Assembly (NCBI GenBank): GCA_023213315.1
Contig: JAKCPI010010896.1
Coordinates: 1-64,000, forward strand
Origin: Euborellia annulipes
Taxonomy: Eukaryota > Arthropoda > Insecta > Dermaptera > Anisolabididae
Reading direction: 5' to 3'
Length of the DNA: 64,000 bases
The notes beneath the pieces are model-generated. The model worked only from the letters and a program-made list of their open reading frames with translations, was not told the DNA's origin and did no database searches. The translations under genes and the position numbers were made by a program. This document shows, piece by piece, positions 18,313 through 29,349 of this stretch; position 1 is the stretch's first letter; each line of letters begins with the position of its first letter.

Positions 18313-18329
18313 GTGGTCTTGCCTTTTGT

Positions 18330-18520
18330 TAATTATGAATAGAAAATAATTATTACTATTCCAATCCAGTGCCTGCTTGAGGATTTGTTTAGATTCATAG
18401 AATACAGAAATGCAAAGAATACATAAATATTTCTCTATGCATTTCCTATGAGAGAAATCGTTAACTTTAGGAATTATTAACTCAAAAAGTTATTGGAATT
18501 TCGGGATAAAAATAATTTTA
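18330..18520 (-). mobile_element. Hel fragment, minus
   Basis: CCAATCCAGTGCCTGCTTGA, AATATTTCTCTATGCATTTC and CAAAAAGTTATTGGAATTTC match the 3' half of Hel copies. Confidence 0.6.
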
Positions 18521-19454
18521 CTAGTAGTTCTATGTTGTGTCATATTTGTAGGGGGGTTTGTTTGTATATGACCAAATTGTGACAGGAGGGGGGGGACTAG
18601 AATATCGTCAAAATGTAATATATGGACGATTCCTAAATCCAAAATTGTTCTATTTTTGAACAACTTTTGTATATTTCACACGTATAATCTAAAAATTTTT
18701 CAATTTGTTGAAAGAATAAGACAAAAAAAAGGACAAAAGAAAAATAAAAGATGAGACGAGAATTCGTTAATTAAATGCAAGTCGTATTTTCTTTGGTTTC
18801 TCCATGTTTGAAGCTTAACTCTCTCTCTCTCTATTGAGGAGGGAGTTTCGACTTAATGACTGAAATGGAGGCTCTTGATACATCGCAAGGGACTAACCAC
18901 ATTTAAATATTCTCTTTAGAGAGTGCGTGAGAGAGTGAGAGAGGGAGAGAGAGTAGAAATCAACTTCGGGAAAATTGAATCAAACCAACCAAGACAGACA
19001 GACAGACATTGAGTAATGAGAGGAGTGGTGGGAGAAGAAGGGTTAATGCATGGGAGAAAAAAAAATCGTTGGTATTTAATTTACTTTATGGTTGAAAAAA
19101 GAAAATTTCTTTTTTTTTAAGAAGAGGAAGTTTGGTGAAAAAAGTTTTTAAGTATTTCGCTCACTAATCTATGTTTATATTCTAACTTATTTTAATAAAA
19201 AAAAATAAAGTGAGGCGGAAAAAATAATATCAATTTATTATTAAAAAGAAATTGGAAAAAAAAATCTTGATATATAAACAGCAGAGAGGCATCCAGAAGC
19301 CGGAGATTTTTTCAGGGGTGGGGGGGGGATAAATCCCTCTTAGGGGGCCCGGGCCTTTTATATTCACTCTCTATTTATATTAGAGTAGTTTAAAATATTT
19401 TCTACCTCTGAAGAGCACATGGGCATATTCGGATTTAAGGGGGCTCGGGAACGA
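18521..19454. other. Mostly single-copy island with GA tracts
   Basis: CTCTCTCTCT near 18820, GAGAG runs 18920-18955, poly-G at 19319-19328. No repeats shared with the window and no gene-like ORF. Confidence 0.4.
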
Positions 19455-20065
19455 AGTGGTTACGCATGTTTTTCCCCTAAGATGGCGTAGTGTGTCATAA
19501 AAAGTATGCCCAAAAATCAAGTAATTCAAAAATTTGCCAAGAGATGTCAGAATGTTAGCTAATAATATTTAATGCATTTGGTTGATTTTCCTTGATCTTT
19601 TAATAATAAATACTTTATAAATGTTATTATATATTATGTATCTTTTATAAAAGGATAAAAATATATAAATATAGGCCAGATATAGGCTATTAGGGGATTG
19701 GCTGTTAGACTACCCTGCCATCTATTGCAAGAATGCTGAACTAATTTGACAGTTGAATTTAAAATAAATTATCTAAGCTTATTTTAAAAATTTCTTTATT
19801 AATATGTGATTAATAATAACATTAAATTCATTTTTAAATTTAAAACAAATTAAAGATTATTGGGACAGATTGTTTTTTTGTATTTGCTTGATAACAAAAA
19901 AATTAATTACGATAATTATTTAATAAGTCATTAAAACAATTATAGCTCGATGTCCCAATAATCTCTTATGAATATAATTAATTTAAAAAAAAAAATCATT
20001 CAAAAATTCCTTATAATAGTCTATTTTTTTTTTTTTTTTAAGTACGTTTAGACGTCACTCCTGAA
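19455..20065 (-). mobile_element. Rep-K copy 3, near full length
   Basis: Reverse orientation. It ends TTTAGACGTCACTCCTGAA at 20065 and starts AAGTGGTTACGCATG at 19455. Same interior as copy 2. Confidence 0.8.
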
Positions 20066-20074
20066 GGTCATTTT

Positions 20075-20192
20075 TTCAATTAATTGGTATCCAATTCAAT
20101 TGAAATAGATTTTGTGGCATGGGACGGGATGCGAACCCGCGACCCTAGGTACCAATCGCCAGTACGCTAACCACTACACCAAGGCGAGAGAC
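20075..20192 (-). mobile_element. tRNA-like SINE head
   Basis: Minus strand: CGCCTTGGTGTAGTGGTTAG (A box), GGTCGCGGGTTCGCATCCC (B box), then TTTCAATTGAATTGGATACC. The A and B boxes are better preserved than in most copies. It might be mistaken for a tRNA gene, but the arms do not pair. Confidence 0.65.
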
Positions 20193-20900
20193 AATCCTTT
20201 TTAACTCCTTTTTTTCACACCTTGTTTTAATTTAATCAAGAATTCCATTTCCTGTGGAGAGAATTTTTTTTTTTTATAAAATCGAAAGGATTCCAATGTA
20301 CAATTAAATTGAAAATATCTTAAAAATAAAAATAGGGAAAGAATAACAAAAGAAGAGAATGTTTGTTTTTTAGAGAGTGTATGGGGCGTGGGGGGGGGGG
20401 GGTATGTCATTTTGAAGGACCTCAAGTGCCGTTCGAGGACCGACAGACATATGAAATAGAGCTGAGCTGTTTATCAGCTGACTAAAAAAAAGATAGCAGA
20501 AAAATAAATAAATAAACAGATAGATGTGTATTTATTATTCATTTAGAAGTCAACACCGATACTAAAAATACACCAGGGGTTATTTTTCAAATAATAAATA
20601 AAATATAAAGGCTTTTGAAGAAGAAAAAAAGGGTACAAAAACCTTTTTCAGATTTATCTGACACGAATTCCCCATTCATTTATATTATAAAATAAATAGA
20701 AGATCGCATTTCAATGGAGGCAAGCTCCAAAAGGAAAGATTTTAAATTTTTTTTTATCCGTTATGATCTCTAATAATTGCGAGTGTCTGTCTGTCTGTCA
20801 TGTACCGTTTGATTAAATTTGAAAAATTTAGAAATCCCCAAATGGGGATGGAAAAAAATTAGCAAAAAAACATTTAGACTCCTCCCCCTTTTGTGATTGT
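20193..20900. other. AT-rich unannotated stretch
   Basis: Poly-G at about 20391-20402 and a (CTGT)n tract at 20783-20799. No gene recognised. Confidence 0.4.
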
Positions 20901-20914
20901 TGTCCAATTCAATT

Positions 20915-21065
20915 TTTACTTTCTCTTACCTATGTATAAATATCCAAAAAAGTGGTTTTCGTATTACACCAGATTTTTTTTAATATCACACACACATACA
21001 CAAAGTCATCTCGGCAACTCAGGCCATATAAGAGTTTTAACGATACCAGTATTTTATAATATACG
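20915..21065 (-). mobile_element. Rep-V remnant and SINE-A tail fragment
   Basis: 20915-20982 has ACTTTCTCTTACC and ACACCAGATTTTTTTT, the two Rep-V ends brought together by deletion. 21010-21060 has CGGCAACTCAGGCCATATAA, the SINE-A tail on the minus strand. Confidence 0.5.
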
Positions 21066-21462
21066 CTAGTACTAGCTGCACTAGGCCATGGCGGGTGGTG
21101 TCTCGGGATATGACTAATGTTGTCCAGATAAATATGTTTTAATTAATTTTGCACCAAAATATGAAAATATGAAATAAAAAACTTATTGTAAATAAAGAGC
21201 TTTCTGAAAATTTTGAAAATGTAATTAAATTAAAATTAAATATTTATTCTGAGGTGTGGAATATCATTTTTCAATTATTTACATTCTGAGGAAGCGTCAT
21301 TTTAAGTTTATAAAAAAAATGTGAAAAATAGAAGATAATTTTTTTTTTTTGTATGTGTGTGTGTGTGGGGGGGGGGGGCGAAGATTCGAGGTAAATGTGA
21401 AATTTTAGGGGGAAGAAGAATTTTATCCATTTACTGTATTTATTCTTAAGAGAGTCAGTCAA
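21066..21462. other. AT-rich stretch with poly-G
   Basis: GT tract followed by poly-G at 21350-21378. Nothing else recognised. Confidence 0.4.
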
Positions 21463-22126
21463 AAAGTTTTTTACTTTCTCTTACCTCTATATATGTTAAT
21501 ATATAGATAGAAAATATTGGATTCATGTCAAAAATTGGATGTCGAGATTTTGATGGACATACATGTTTTGAGGTCCCCTGAATCCAAAAAGTGGTATTCA
21601 ATTTTAAGCATGAAGAAATTTAGCTACGCGGCTGAAATTTTATATTCAAGTTAGACACCCCCCTAGAGCGTGAAAATAAACTTTTGAACAAAATCGGCAA
21701 AAAAGTGCTAGTACATTACTTATGTACTTTTTCAGTTTTTTTTTTTTTTTTCCCCGATTTTCTCAAGATTCTCTCCAACGATTTTGATCAAAATTCAAAA
21801 ATCAATTATTTTTTAGATGCTCTTTAAAATTAAGGCTGAACGCACACCAATTGAGCAAAACGCTCATGGACAAAACGTTTTGCTCAATGCCAACGCGCAC
21901 TCATTAGTCAAAATGTATTGCAATTGGGCAAAATGTTTTGCCATAGAGCGTTTTGGCCTAATTGGTGTGCGTTGGCATTTTTTGCTCAATAGCCGAACAT
22001 TTTGTTCAATCATGGTCAATTATGTTTTGCCTCTTTGGTATGCTTTGACCCTAATACATGTATATCGATGAAAACTAAATATATGTCGACACAAAAAATC
22101 TGATGCGACCAGTCACACCAGATTTT
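21463..22126 (-). mobile_element. Rep-V copy split by a PIF-type MITE
   Basis: Begins ACTTTCTCTTACCTCTATA at 21471 with its hairpin. It contains TTTTGATGGACATACATG, GGTCCCCTGAATCC and GATGCTCTTTAAAAT. After the MITE it resumes ACATGTATATCGATG and ends in a short form of the other hairpin (AAATCTGATGCGACCAG, TCACACCAGATTT). Confidence 0.75.
21834..22051. mobile_element. PIF/Harbinger-type MITE, copy 2
   Basis: TAA at 21831-21833 and 22052-22054. Left end GGCTGAACGCACACCAATTG. An inner complementary AATTGGTGTGCGTTGGC sits at 21959, so the right end is an extended or rearranged version of the 12526 element. 218 bp, inserted in Rep-V. Confidence 0.65.
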
Positions 22127-22129
22127 ATG

Positions 22130-23210
22130 CACTGAAAAGGCCTAAAACCTCGCTATTGAGTAATAATTAGATCTTTGCAATTTTTTTTAATTTTTAAATT
22201 TCCCTCTCTGACTCTGGCCAATCAGCGGAAAAGAGTAGTAAACATATTACATAAACCGGAAGGGAATGACTTTATTTACATATCAATAGTAATGATAGAA
22301 GATCTTCCAAAACATTACTTGAACTTGAAAATTATTTTCTTCCATAACTTTTATTATTAATTGTTTTAGCTACGATTTCTCCCCTGGGTGAGCATATTCA
22401 AGCTTATCTATAATACTTGAAATACGGTAATTACGAAGACCTTTTAAGGAATATAGAATAGAATAGGCGAAGGTGGGCCCGATTATGTCTGTGAGATTCT
22501 TATTGAAGAAAACAAAAAAAAAAAAAAGAGGGAATGATATTCGCCGAAAGCGGTAAAGACCTTTATTTAGTCTATATAATTTTATCGCTCAGGACGGGAA
22601 GCGTATATAAAATGCAATTCAGAAGAAAAAAAAAAAATCTAATTTAAAAGAAATTTTTTTTTTAAATTTTCATTATCATAATAGGTATTTATTAAAAAAA
22701 AGAAGAAAAGAAAGTAAAGCAGCTTGATGTTATTATATTAAGTGGTTTGATGATAAAGCCTTTTCCCGTTATAAAGAGAGAGAGAGGGAATATCAATTTT
22801 CATTCTCAGTTTATTGAGTTAATGTCATATAGAATTCGTTGACGGGTCAGTAGATATTTATGAAAAGAGTTACTGATAATAAAATAGGAAGAGAAGAAGA
22901 AAAGCAACCCCCTCCCCTCACTAAAAAAAAAATCGATATTAGCATTCAAATTCGTGCTTAAAGGTGTTAGACTGGCGCATGATTTATTTATCGTTGAGAG
23001 GAATAAAAGGGTGGGGGTTACTTTGATGTTTGTTATTGATGAATAGATAACTAAATGACGTCACTTGAATTGGTTTATAGATAATTATATAAACACACAC
23101 ACACAGTAAGAAAATCACAAAAAATGATTTTGTTTTTCTATGGTTACTGAAAGATAGGCAACCATGAATGAATTGGGTAAATATAGCTTAGCTACAGGGC
23201 ACATTGAATC
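22130..23210. other. AT-rich, apparently low-copy stretch
   Basis: GA tract at 22773-22790 and ACACACACAC at 23094. No exon, RNA or recognised repeat. Confidence 0.4.
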
Positions 23211-23214
23211 CGAA

Positions 23215-23412
23215 ACTACTGAGGAAAGTATTTTTGTTTTTTAAAATCGCGTTTTTACAAAAGTATTAAAATTATGTGGATAAAGATGAAACATACATGT
23301 CGTAGCGTAGTAAAGAAACCTGGTGTGAGTGGCCGGTGACGTCACGGCCTGTAATGCGACATGCTGATAGAAGAGAGAAAAAATTTGAGCCCATCTAATA
23401 AAAGTTTCACTT
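23215..23412 (-). repeat. Relative of the 3.0-kb TIR element
   Basis: Shares GCGACATGCTGATAGAAGAG and ATAAAAGTTTCACTT with 3019-3294, inverted. GGCCGGTGACGTCACGGCC at 23322-23340 is a near-perfect GC palindrome. Confidence 0.45.
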
Positions 23413-23551
23413 AAAAAAAAAAAAACTCAACTATGAAAATATTATTTATTATTATTTTTTTTAATTATAAAATGTAAAAATCATTAAAATCCAACCTATA
23501 ATAATTAAATAAAGTGATGACAAAATAAAAAAAAAAAAAAAAAAAAATTTA

Positions 23552-24938
23552 CACTGTAAAAAAAAATTTTAATTTTAGTATGTTTTAGTATAGTAAATTT
23601 ACAAATTTTCCTTGTAAATGATAACTACCATACATTTGTATACTAAATTTACAAATCTATGCATTCAAAAAAATTTTACAACCAGAAAACATTTTAAAAT
23701 TACAATTCTCTTGGAAAATTAGAGTAAATATTGTAATTTTACCATACGATTTCTAATTTTACAATACAACGGCATTGTAATTTTAGAACACGGTTTGTAA
23801 TTTTAGAAAAGGGTTTGTAATTTTACAAAAAGGTTTCTAATTTTACAATACAAGGGTATTGTAATTTTCCTTTTAAGTCTCTCTGAGACGGCCAACATGG
23901 CCGACTTTGTTTCGACTGCTTTTTAGCTTTCTTAATAAAGACATTTTTGGCACTATAAGGATTTATTTAAGTTATAATAATACAAAAAATAATAATATTA
24001 TGATAACTTTAAGTTTATTTTTTATTTTATTATTTAGTAAAAATAGTTGACAATGAGGTCATACTTGAATGCCAAATAGCAGAGATAGATAATTAGTTAA
24101 CAGGTGATCGATGGTCAAATGGACTAGGCAGCAAGCTTCTACAAAAAAGGTCAGTGTTCAAATCCTGGAGGAATTTTTCATTAAATAAAAATATTTACTT
24201 CACTCCATTCAGGTAGAGACGTCCCGTCCCCTAGAGGTCAATAACCTATGGGTCCAGTCGTAAATTTTTTTTTCTTTTTTCTAAATATTAGTAAAATTAC
24301 AAACATTTGGATTGTAAAATTGCTAAATATGTGTAAAATTACCAAATTTGGACTCGAAATTGCTAAATATTGGTAAAATTACAGACATTTGGACTCGAAA
24401 ATTGCTAAATATTAGTAAAATTACCAAATTTGGACTCGAAATTGCTAAATATTGGTAAAATTACCAGACATTTGGACTCGAAATTGCTAAATATTGGTAA
24501 AATTGCCAGACATTTGGACTCGAAATTGCTAAATATTAGTAAAATTACCAGACATTTGGACTCGAAAATTGCTAAATATTAGTAAAATTACCAGACATTT
24601 GGACTCGAAAATTGCTAAATATTAGTAAAATTACCAAATTTGGACTCGAAATTGCTAAATATTGGTAAAATTACCAGACATTTGGACTCGAAATTGCTAA
24701 ATATTGGTAAAATTGCCAGACATTTGGACTCGAAATTGCTAAATATTAGTAAAATTACCAGACATTTGGACTCGAAAATTGCTAAATATTAGTAAAATTA
24801 TCACACATTTGTAAACGATTTTTGCAAAGAGTTTTGTAAAAATATAATTCAACTGTATAGTAAATTTAGTATCTATTGGTCTTGGAAATTTGCTTACAAC
24901 AAAAAAATTGTAAAATCATCGAAATTTTTTTTACAGTG
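23552..24938. mobile_element. T-MITE, expanded copy with tandem array
   Basis: CACTGTAAAAAAAAA at the left and TTTTTTTTACAGTG at the right are flanked by TA (23550-23551, 24939-24940). Its ends match copies at 15070, 40918 and 46148. At 1387 bp it is enlarged by internal tandem repeats and by an apparent SINE-like head at 24112-24170 (TGGACTAGGCAGCAAGC, AGTGTTCAAATCCTGG). Confidence 0.75.
24285..24840 (+). repeat. Minisatellite, ~38-42 bp unit, about 13 copies
   Basis: Unit approximates ATTGGTAAAATTACC + AGACATTTGGACTCG + AAATTGCTAAAT, with a shorter variant lacking AGAC. Two multi-unit blocks (around 24395-24570 and 24615-24780) are almost identical, showing block-wise duplication. Confidence 0.9.
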
Positions 24939-25244
24939 TAGGTATATATTTATAAATTAACGTCCAAATAGTTGTGCACTCTTGCAAAAGATGGCAGTCT
25001 AGTCTACAGCCGGGATTATCAGATCACTTAGAACGCTATATTTATATATTTCCTGCTGATACAATGATAATAATTTAAATGAAAAAAGAAAAATGTTTTC
25101 ACAATTTTCCACCTACCCTATGATGGAAAAAATAATGTGGGCCTTCCTAAGGGGTCATCGGTTAGACCCCTGGTGTAATAATAAATAAGGGTGCTTTATT
25201 CCCCTGCTTTCATTGAGCCAAAATATTTTGGGCTTTCTTGGAAG

Positions 25245-25885
25245 TTAAATGATTTTTACTTTCTCCTACCTCTATATATATGTTAATATATATAGAGAGA
25301 AAGTATTAAATTTATGTCAAAAATTCGATGTCGAGATTTTGATGGATATACACGTTTTAGGTCCCCTAAATCCAAAAAAGTGGTTTTCGCGACATGGTCT
25401 GTCTGTCTGTGTGTGAACAAAATATCTCAAGAACGGAAAGAGCTACGAGGTTGAAATTTTATATTTTAAATATTTACCTAAGAGGTGAAAATAAACTTTT
25501 GAACAAAATCGACCAAAGAGTACTAGTACTTTACTGATGTACTTTTTCAGTTTTTTGTGATATTCTCAAAATTCGCTCCAACGATTTTGATTAAAATTCA
25601 AAAATCAATTATTTTTTAGATGCTCTTTAAAATGTATATTCTCATTTTGCCATTGAAATCTTCTGAAGACCACTTTATTCTTGCTTTTCACAGAGTTAAG
25701 AGAAATGGTTGGTATGGTAACAAAATATAAATATTTTCCCAAACTTAACTCTCGAATGTATCGTACTGTCAGAAACTAAATATATTTCGTCACAAAAAAT
25801 CTGGTATGACAAGCACAGAACACAACTTTCAATTACCGAAGGTAAGAGAAAGTTGCTGTGCGACCAGTCACACCAGATTTTTTGA
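25245..25885 (-). mobile_element. Rep-V, near full length, minus
   Basis: Starts TTTTTACTTTCTCCTACC with a long AT hairpin. It contains GATTTTGATGGATATACACG, GGTCTGTCTGTCTGTGTG, GGTGAAAATAAACTTTTG and CTCCAACGATTTTGATT. It ends in the GC-richer hairpin AAATCTGGTATGACAAG ... GTCACACCAGATTTT. Best reference copy in the window. Confidence 0.8.
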
Positions 25886-26792
25886 AGGGGTGAGTGTTAA
25901 ATGCCTTTCGCATTATTATAGTGCGGGAAATGAATTCCATTTTATATTCACAAAGAATATGTATAAAATTTTAATTTAATATGGAATTTCTATTTTCCTA
26001 CCTGCTTTTTTTTATTAAAAAGAATTTCATAATCAATAGAATTTATATTTTAACTATCAATAAAATTTTTTTCTCTCTCTCTCATAAAGCTCTTTTATTT
26101 CCTCCTCTTCAGCTATTAATATTATTAATATCAATTGTGTGCGTGTGCGTGTGTGTGTTCAATATTAAATTTAAATATGATAGAAAGAAAATAAAAGAGA
26201 AAAAAAAAAAGAATTCACGGGATGCCTTTGCGACTTTTATTTTCTTAGGTCATAAAAGGGAGGACATTGACGACAGCAGTCAGTTTGTGTGTGCAATGAT
26301 TTTGGAGCCTGTGCAATAAATACGACGACCCTTAGGGCTGCCAACCAGCCACTCCCTTTAACCCCCCCCTACCCCCCGAAACACACACACAGGCCATTTA
26401 ACCCGCGATTTACGCAAAAGCCTGTTGCGGATTTTGTATTTTTTTTTTTTTTTTCTAAAGGGCAGTAAAAAGAAAGAAACCCGAGGGGTTAAGTTCTCTT
26501 TCAAGAAAATAATAAATAAATGAATGAGTAATTTGAAAGGGAATTCGATTCAAATAAATATTTATTTAGTGAGAAATTTTTTTTTTTTTAATGAATGTTT
26601 TTTCATTAATTTCTTTCCCTCTTTTATACTGTACTGTCTCACTCACACCTGAATTGAAATATACAGTTTGGACGTAAAGACTTTCTTGACTAGTTTCACG
26701 GTCCACTTTGGGGGTTAGTTCTTTAATAAAAGTTATACAATAATCTAAAGCTGAAAAAGTTTATTAAATGGTTGATTTTTCTTTTATTAGAA
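25886..26792. other. Mostly single-copy stretch
   Basis: CTCTCTCT at 26073 and a GTGTGCGTGTGCGTG run at 26134. A 112-residue open frame (25981-26319) is a low-complexity F/K/I-rich chance frame. Poly-T 26439-26454. No gene is supported. Confidence 0.4.
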
Positions 26793-26797
26793 CGGCG

Positions 26798-28618
26798 CAC
26801 AGTGGGCTGAAATAGGAAAAAAGCGGCCATAATTCGAAAAAATGAACTTCAAAATATAAAAACAACGTTTTGCACACCAATAATAGACTATATGTGGACC
26901 TCAGGACAATAATTCATTTTTTTTTTACCCAACCCAAACCAGAGTTATAGAGCGCCAAAGTGGGCAAGAAAACTTACTAACTTTTCTTTGCGTTTTAAGT
27001 CGATATTCAGGAATTTTTTTCATGTATTAATATTGATCCAATTTTAATGAATTTTTTTTTGAATCATAGATAAATTAATCTTCTTTCTGAAAATATTTTT
27101 GTTTTTCTTGTATTTCAATTATTTATTTTTAAATAAATTTTTTTTGTAAGTAAAAAAAAAGCAATATAAATTTTTTTCAATTTCAAAAAAGTATATGGGA
27201 TCCATGCGGATCCCTAACAAACTCAATAGATCCTGAAACTAGAATACATGTAGAACATGATTGCATCGAAACTTTTTGCCCGAATTTGCCCGCCGAATTT
27301 TTATTAATTTTTTTATAATTAAATCGGCAGAAAAACAAATGATTTCCCTCAAACCATATGAACTTCTCTCTGCTTTACAGATAATATTGAAACGTGACAA
27401 AGGGCTGACGGACAAAATAAAATCAGGCTATTATTAGAATGACCATAAAATTTGAAGGGGGGCCTCAAATTTTGTAATCTTTTGAAAAAATAATCTATTA
27501 AAAGGGAATATCCAATATTTGAAAATTGTATCTTTTCTTGTTCATATTTTTATTAATATTATTGAAATAACTATATTATTTTTGTATACAAGTGGTAAAG
27601 CCCCCCTGGACCCCCTTACATGCCTTCGATGAGCAAATGCATCAAATTTATTCTTGCTCACTGTTTGGAAATTTTGCAATTGCTCGACTTCGGCGCAAAA
27701 TTTTAAAGTCTTAAATGATATTTATTTTTTAGCAAATAATTTTTATTTAAGTATAATTACCGAGACATAGAAGCTGACTCCAAGGGGCCCAAGAGGCTCG
27801 AGCCCCCTCCCCCCAAACCCCCCAATGTTGAGGGAAGAGAAAATAAGTCATCTTTGTAATCAGCAATCCATTAAAATGTATATAAAGACGTATTGCTTGT
27901 ATAAGCTTATATCAAAAAAATTATTTTTTGACCCTTTGAGTAAGGGGTAGTTTACCCCATCTATATATTTTGTAAAAATAAATGACATATTTGTAACGAG
28001 TGACCTTTAAAATATATATAAAAACATATTGCTTGTAATTGCAAAAAAAAAATATTTTGTTGCTCCCTTCAGTAAGGGGTTCACCCTATCTATATATTTT
28101 GTAAAAATAAATGACATTTTTGTAACCAGTGACCTTTAAAATGTATATAAAGACATATTGCTTGTAATTATCAGAGCAAAATTTTTTTTAACACCTTGAG
28201 TAAGGGGTAGTTCACCCCATGTATGTTTTTAGTAAAAATAGATGACATCTTTGGAATCAGCATCCATTAAAATGTATATAAAGACATATTGCTTGTAATT
28301 ATCAAAAAAAAAATATTTTTTTGCTCCCTTCAGTAAGGGGTAGTTCACCCCATGTATGTTTTTTGTAAAAATAAATGTCATTTTTGTAAAACGCATATTT
28401 TTTTTGATTTTTTGACATAAGTTTTATTTTATATTTCACACATCATAATTTTTTTTTCAACTTTGTCAAGGGGTAATTTCAACCCCTTTACGTAAAATAT
28501 GAAAATATTGAGGGGTATAGAAGAACATATGATTCTGTATGTATAGTTTTAATTTTGTAAAAATCCGCCCAAAAAAAAGATAATTATGGCCGCTTTTTTT
28601 CGATTTCAGCCCACTGTG
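26798..28618. mobile_element. Transib-like non-autonomous DNA transposon
   Basis: Inverted ends of ~40 bp start CACAGTGGGCTGAAAT and share AAAAAAGCGGCCATAATT. CGGCG flanks both sides (26793-26797, 28619-28623), a 5-bp GC-rich TSD. Transib elements make 5-bp GC-rich duplications and have ends like the RAG recombination-signal heptamer; here the heptamer is exactly CACAGTG. The 1.8-kb interior is AT-rich with tandem repeats and no transposase. The superfamily call rests on ends and TSD only. Confidence 0.65.
27851..28395 (+). repeat. Tandem repeats of ~125-130 bp, about four units
   Basis: Each unit carries AAATGTATATAAAGACATAT, TGCTTGTAATTATC, AGTAAGGGGTAGTTCACCCC and TTTGTAAAAATAAATGACAT. 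Units lie inside the Transib-like element. AGTAAGGGGT and ACCCC within each unit can form a small hairpin. Confidence 0.8.
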
Positions 28619-28811
28619 CGGCGTGCAGTTCGAGCCCACAGGATTTATTTTTTATCTTAAATTTGTCTTCTTTCTTCCGCGTATTAATCCCGCACTTCGA
28701 GATTTATGTATCATTTTAGCTTTCTTTGGCCTTAAATCCTTATTTCCGTATCGAAAGGATATGGAAATGCAGGCAGCCAAAAATAAAACACTCTCGATTT
28801 TCTTTGAATGT

Positions 28812-28845
28812 GACGTTTCTGGTCAAATTGATTCACCAATCTAAA
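28812..28845 (-). ncRNA. Hammerhead-like motif, 5' core lost
   Basis: Minus strand: TTGGTGAATC, GACC, then AGAAACGTC. Stem II and GAAACGTC remain, but CTGANGA is lost. Confidence 0.35.
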
Positions 28846-29257
28846 AATTACACTAAAATATAAGTTATATTAATTATACAAAGATGACAATTCTCGTTGA
28901 AACTGAGTGACTTACAATCTAGTGAGAGTGAGTCAAGTTTCTAAAGGGCGTATAAAATATTTATAAATTACTTGTCTTATAATGTTAAATTTTAATTTTT
29001 AATTAATTATTTAAATAATAAATAATTTAAATTTTAATTACGAAAGAAATAACATTTCAATATAATATTAAATAGTAATGAATATAAATACTGACTATTG
29101 GTATATATTAAAAGAAAAGCCTTTTGCATTTTTCACATTACTTGAATGTATGATATGTACCTATAATAATAGCATATTTTAATATTATAAAAACTAGTAC
29201 ACAATTCTTTCTTATCACACCAGATTTTTTTTTTAAATATTATTATTTGTGTGTTCC

Positions 29258-29292
29258 CTGAAGATGGTTGAATAAATTTTACCCAAAGCGTC
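29258..29292 (+). ncRNA. Hammerhead-like motif, 3' core mutated
   Basis: CTGAAGA, T, GGTTGAA ... TTTTACC, then CAAAGCGTC where GAAACGTC is expected. The 5' core is intact. Confidence 0.4.
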
Positions 29293-29349
29293 ACACTCAA
29301 AGAGAATCGAGAGTGTTTTATTTTTGACTGCCTGCATTTCATCCTTCCT

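Larger units (their letters stand above)
28762..29343. mobile_element. Foldback with two decayed hammerhead-like motifs
   Basis: Arms 28762-28843 and 29264-29343 are complementary: GCAGGCAGCCAAAAATAAAA against TTTTATTTTTGACTGCCTGC. They include ACACTCTCGATT and the motif GACGTTTC / GCGTC. The ~420-bp centre is AT-rich and holds a TCACACCAGATTTTT Rep-V end at 29215-29230. The two short frames over the arms are mirror shadows, not genes. Confidence 0.6.

Noticed and set aside
20100..20190. Functional tRNA gene
   Set aside because: A and B boxes are good, but the acceptor and anticodon arms do not pair and the sequence continues into SINE-type tail.
24285..24840. CRISPR-like array
   Set aside because: Head-to-tail minisatellite without unique spacers, in a eukaryotic MITE.
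25981..26319. 112-residue open frame
   Set aside because: Begins in poly-pyrimidine DNA; F/I/K-rich with no domain. Longest frames of this size are expected by chance in 64 kb.
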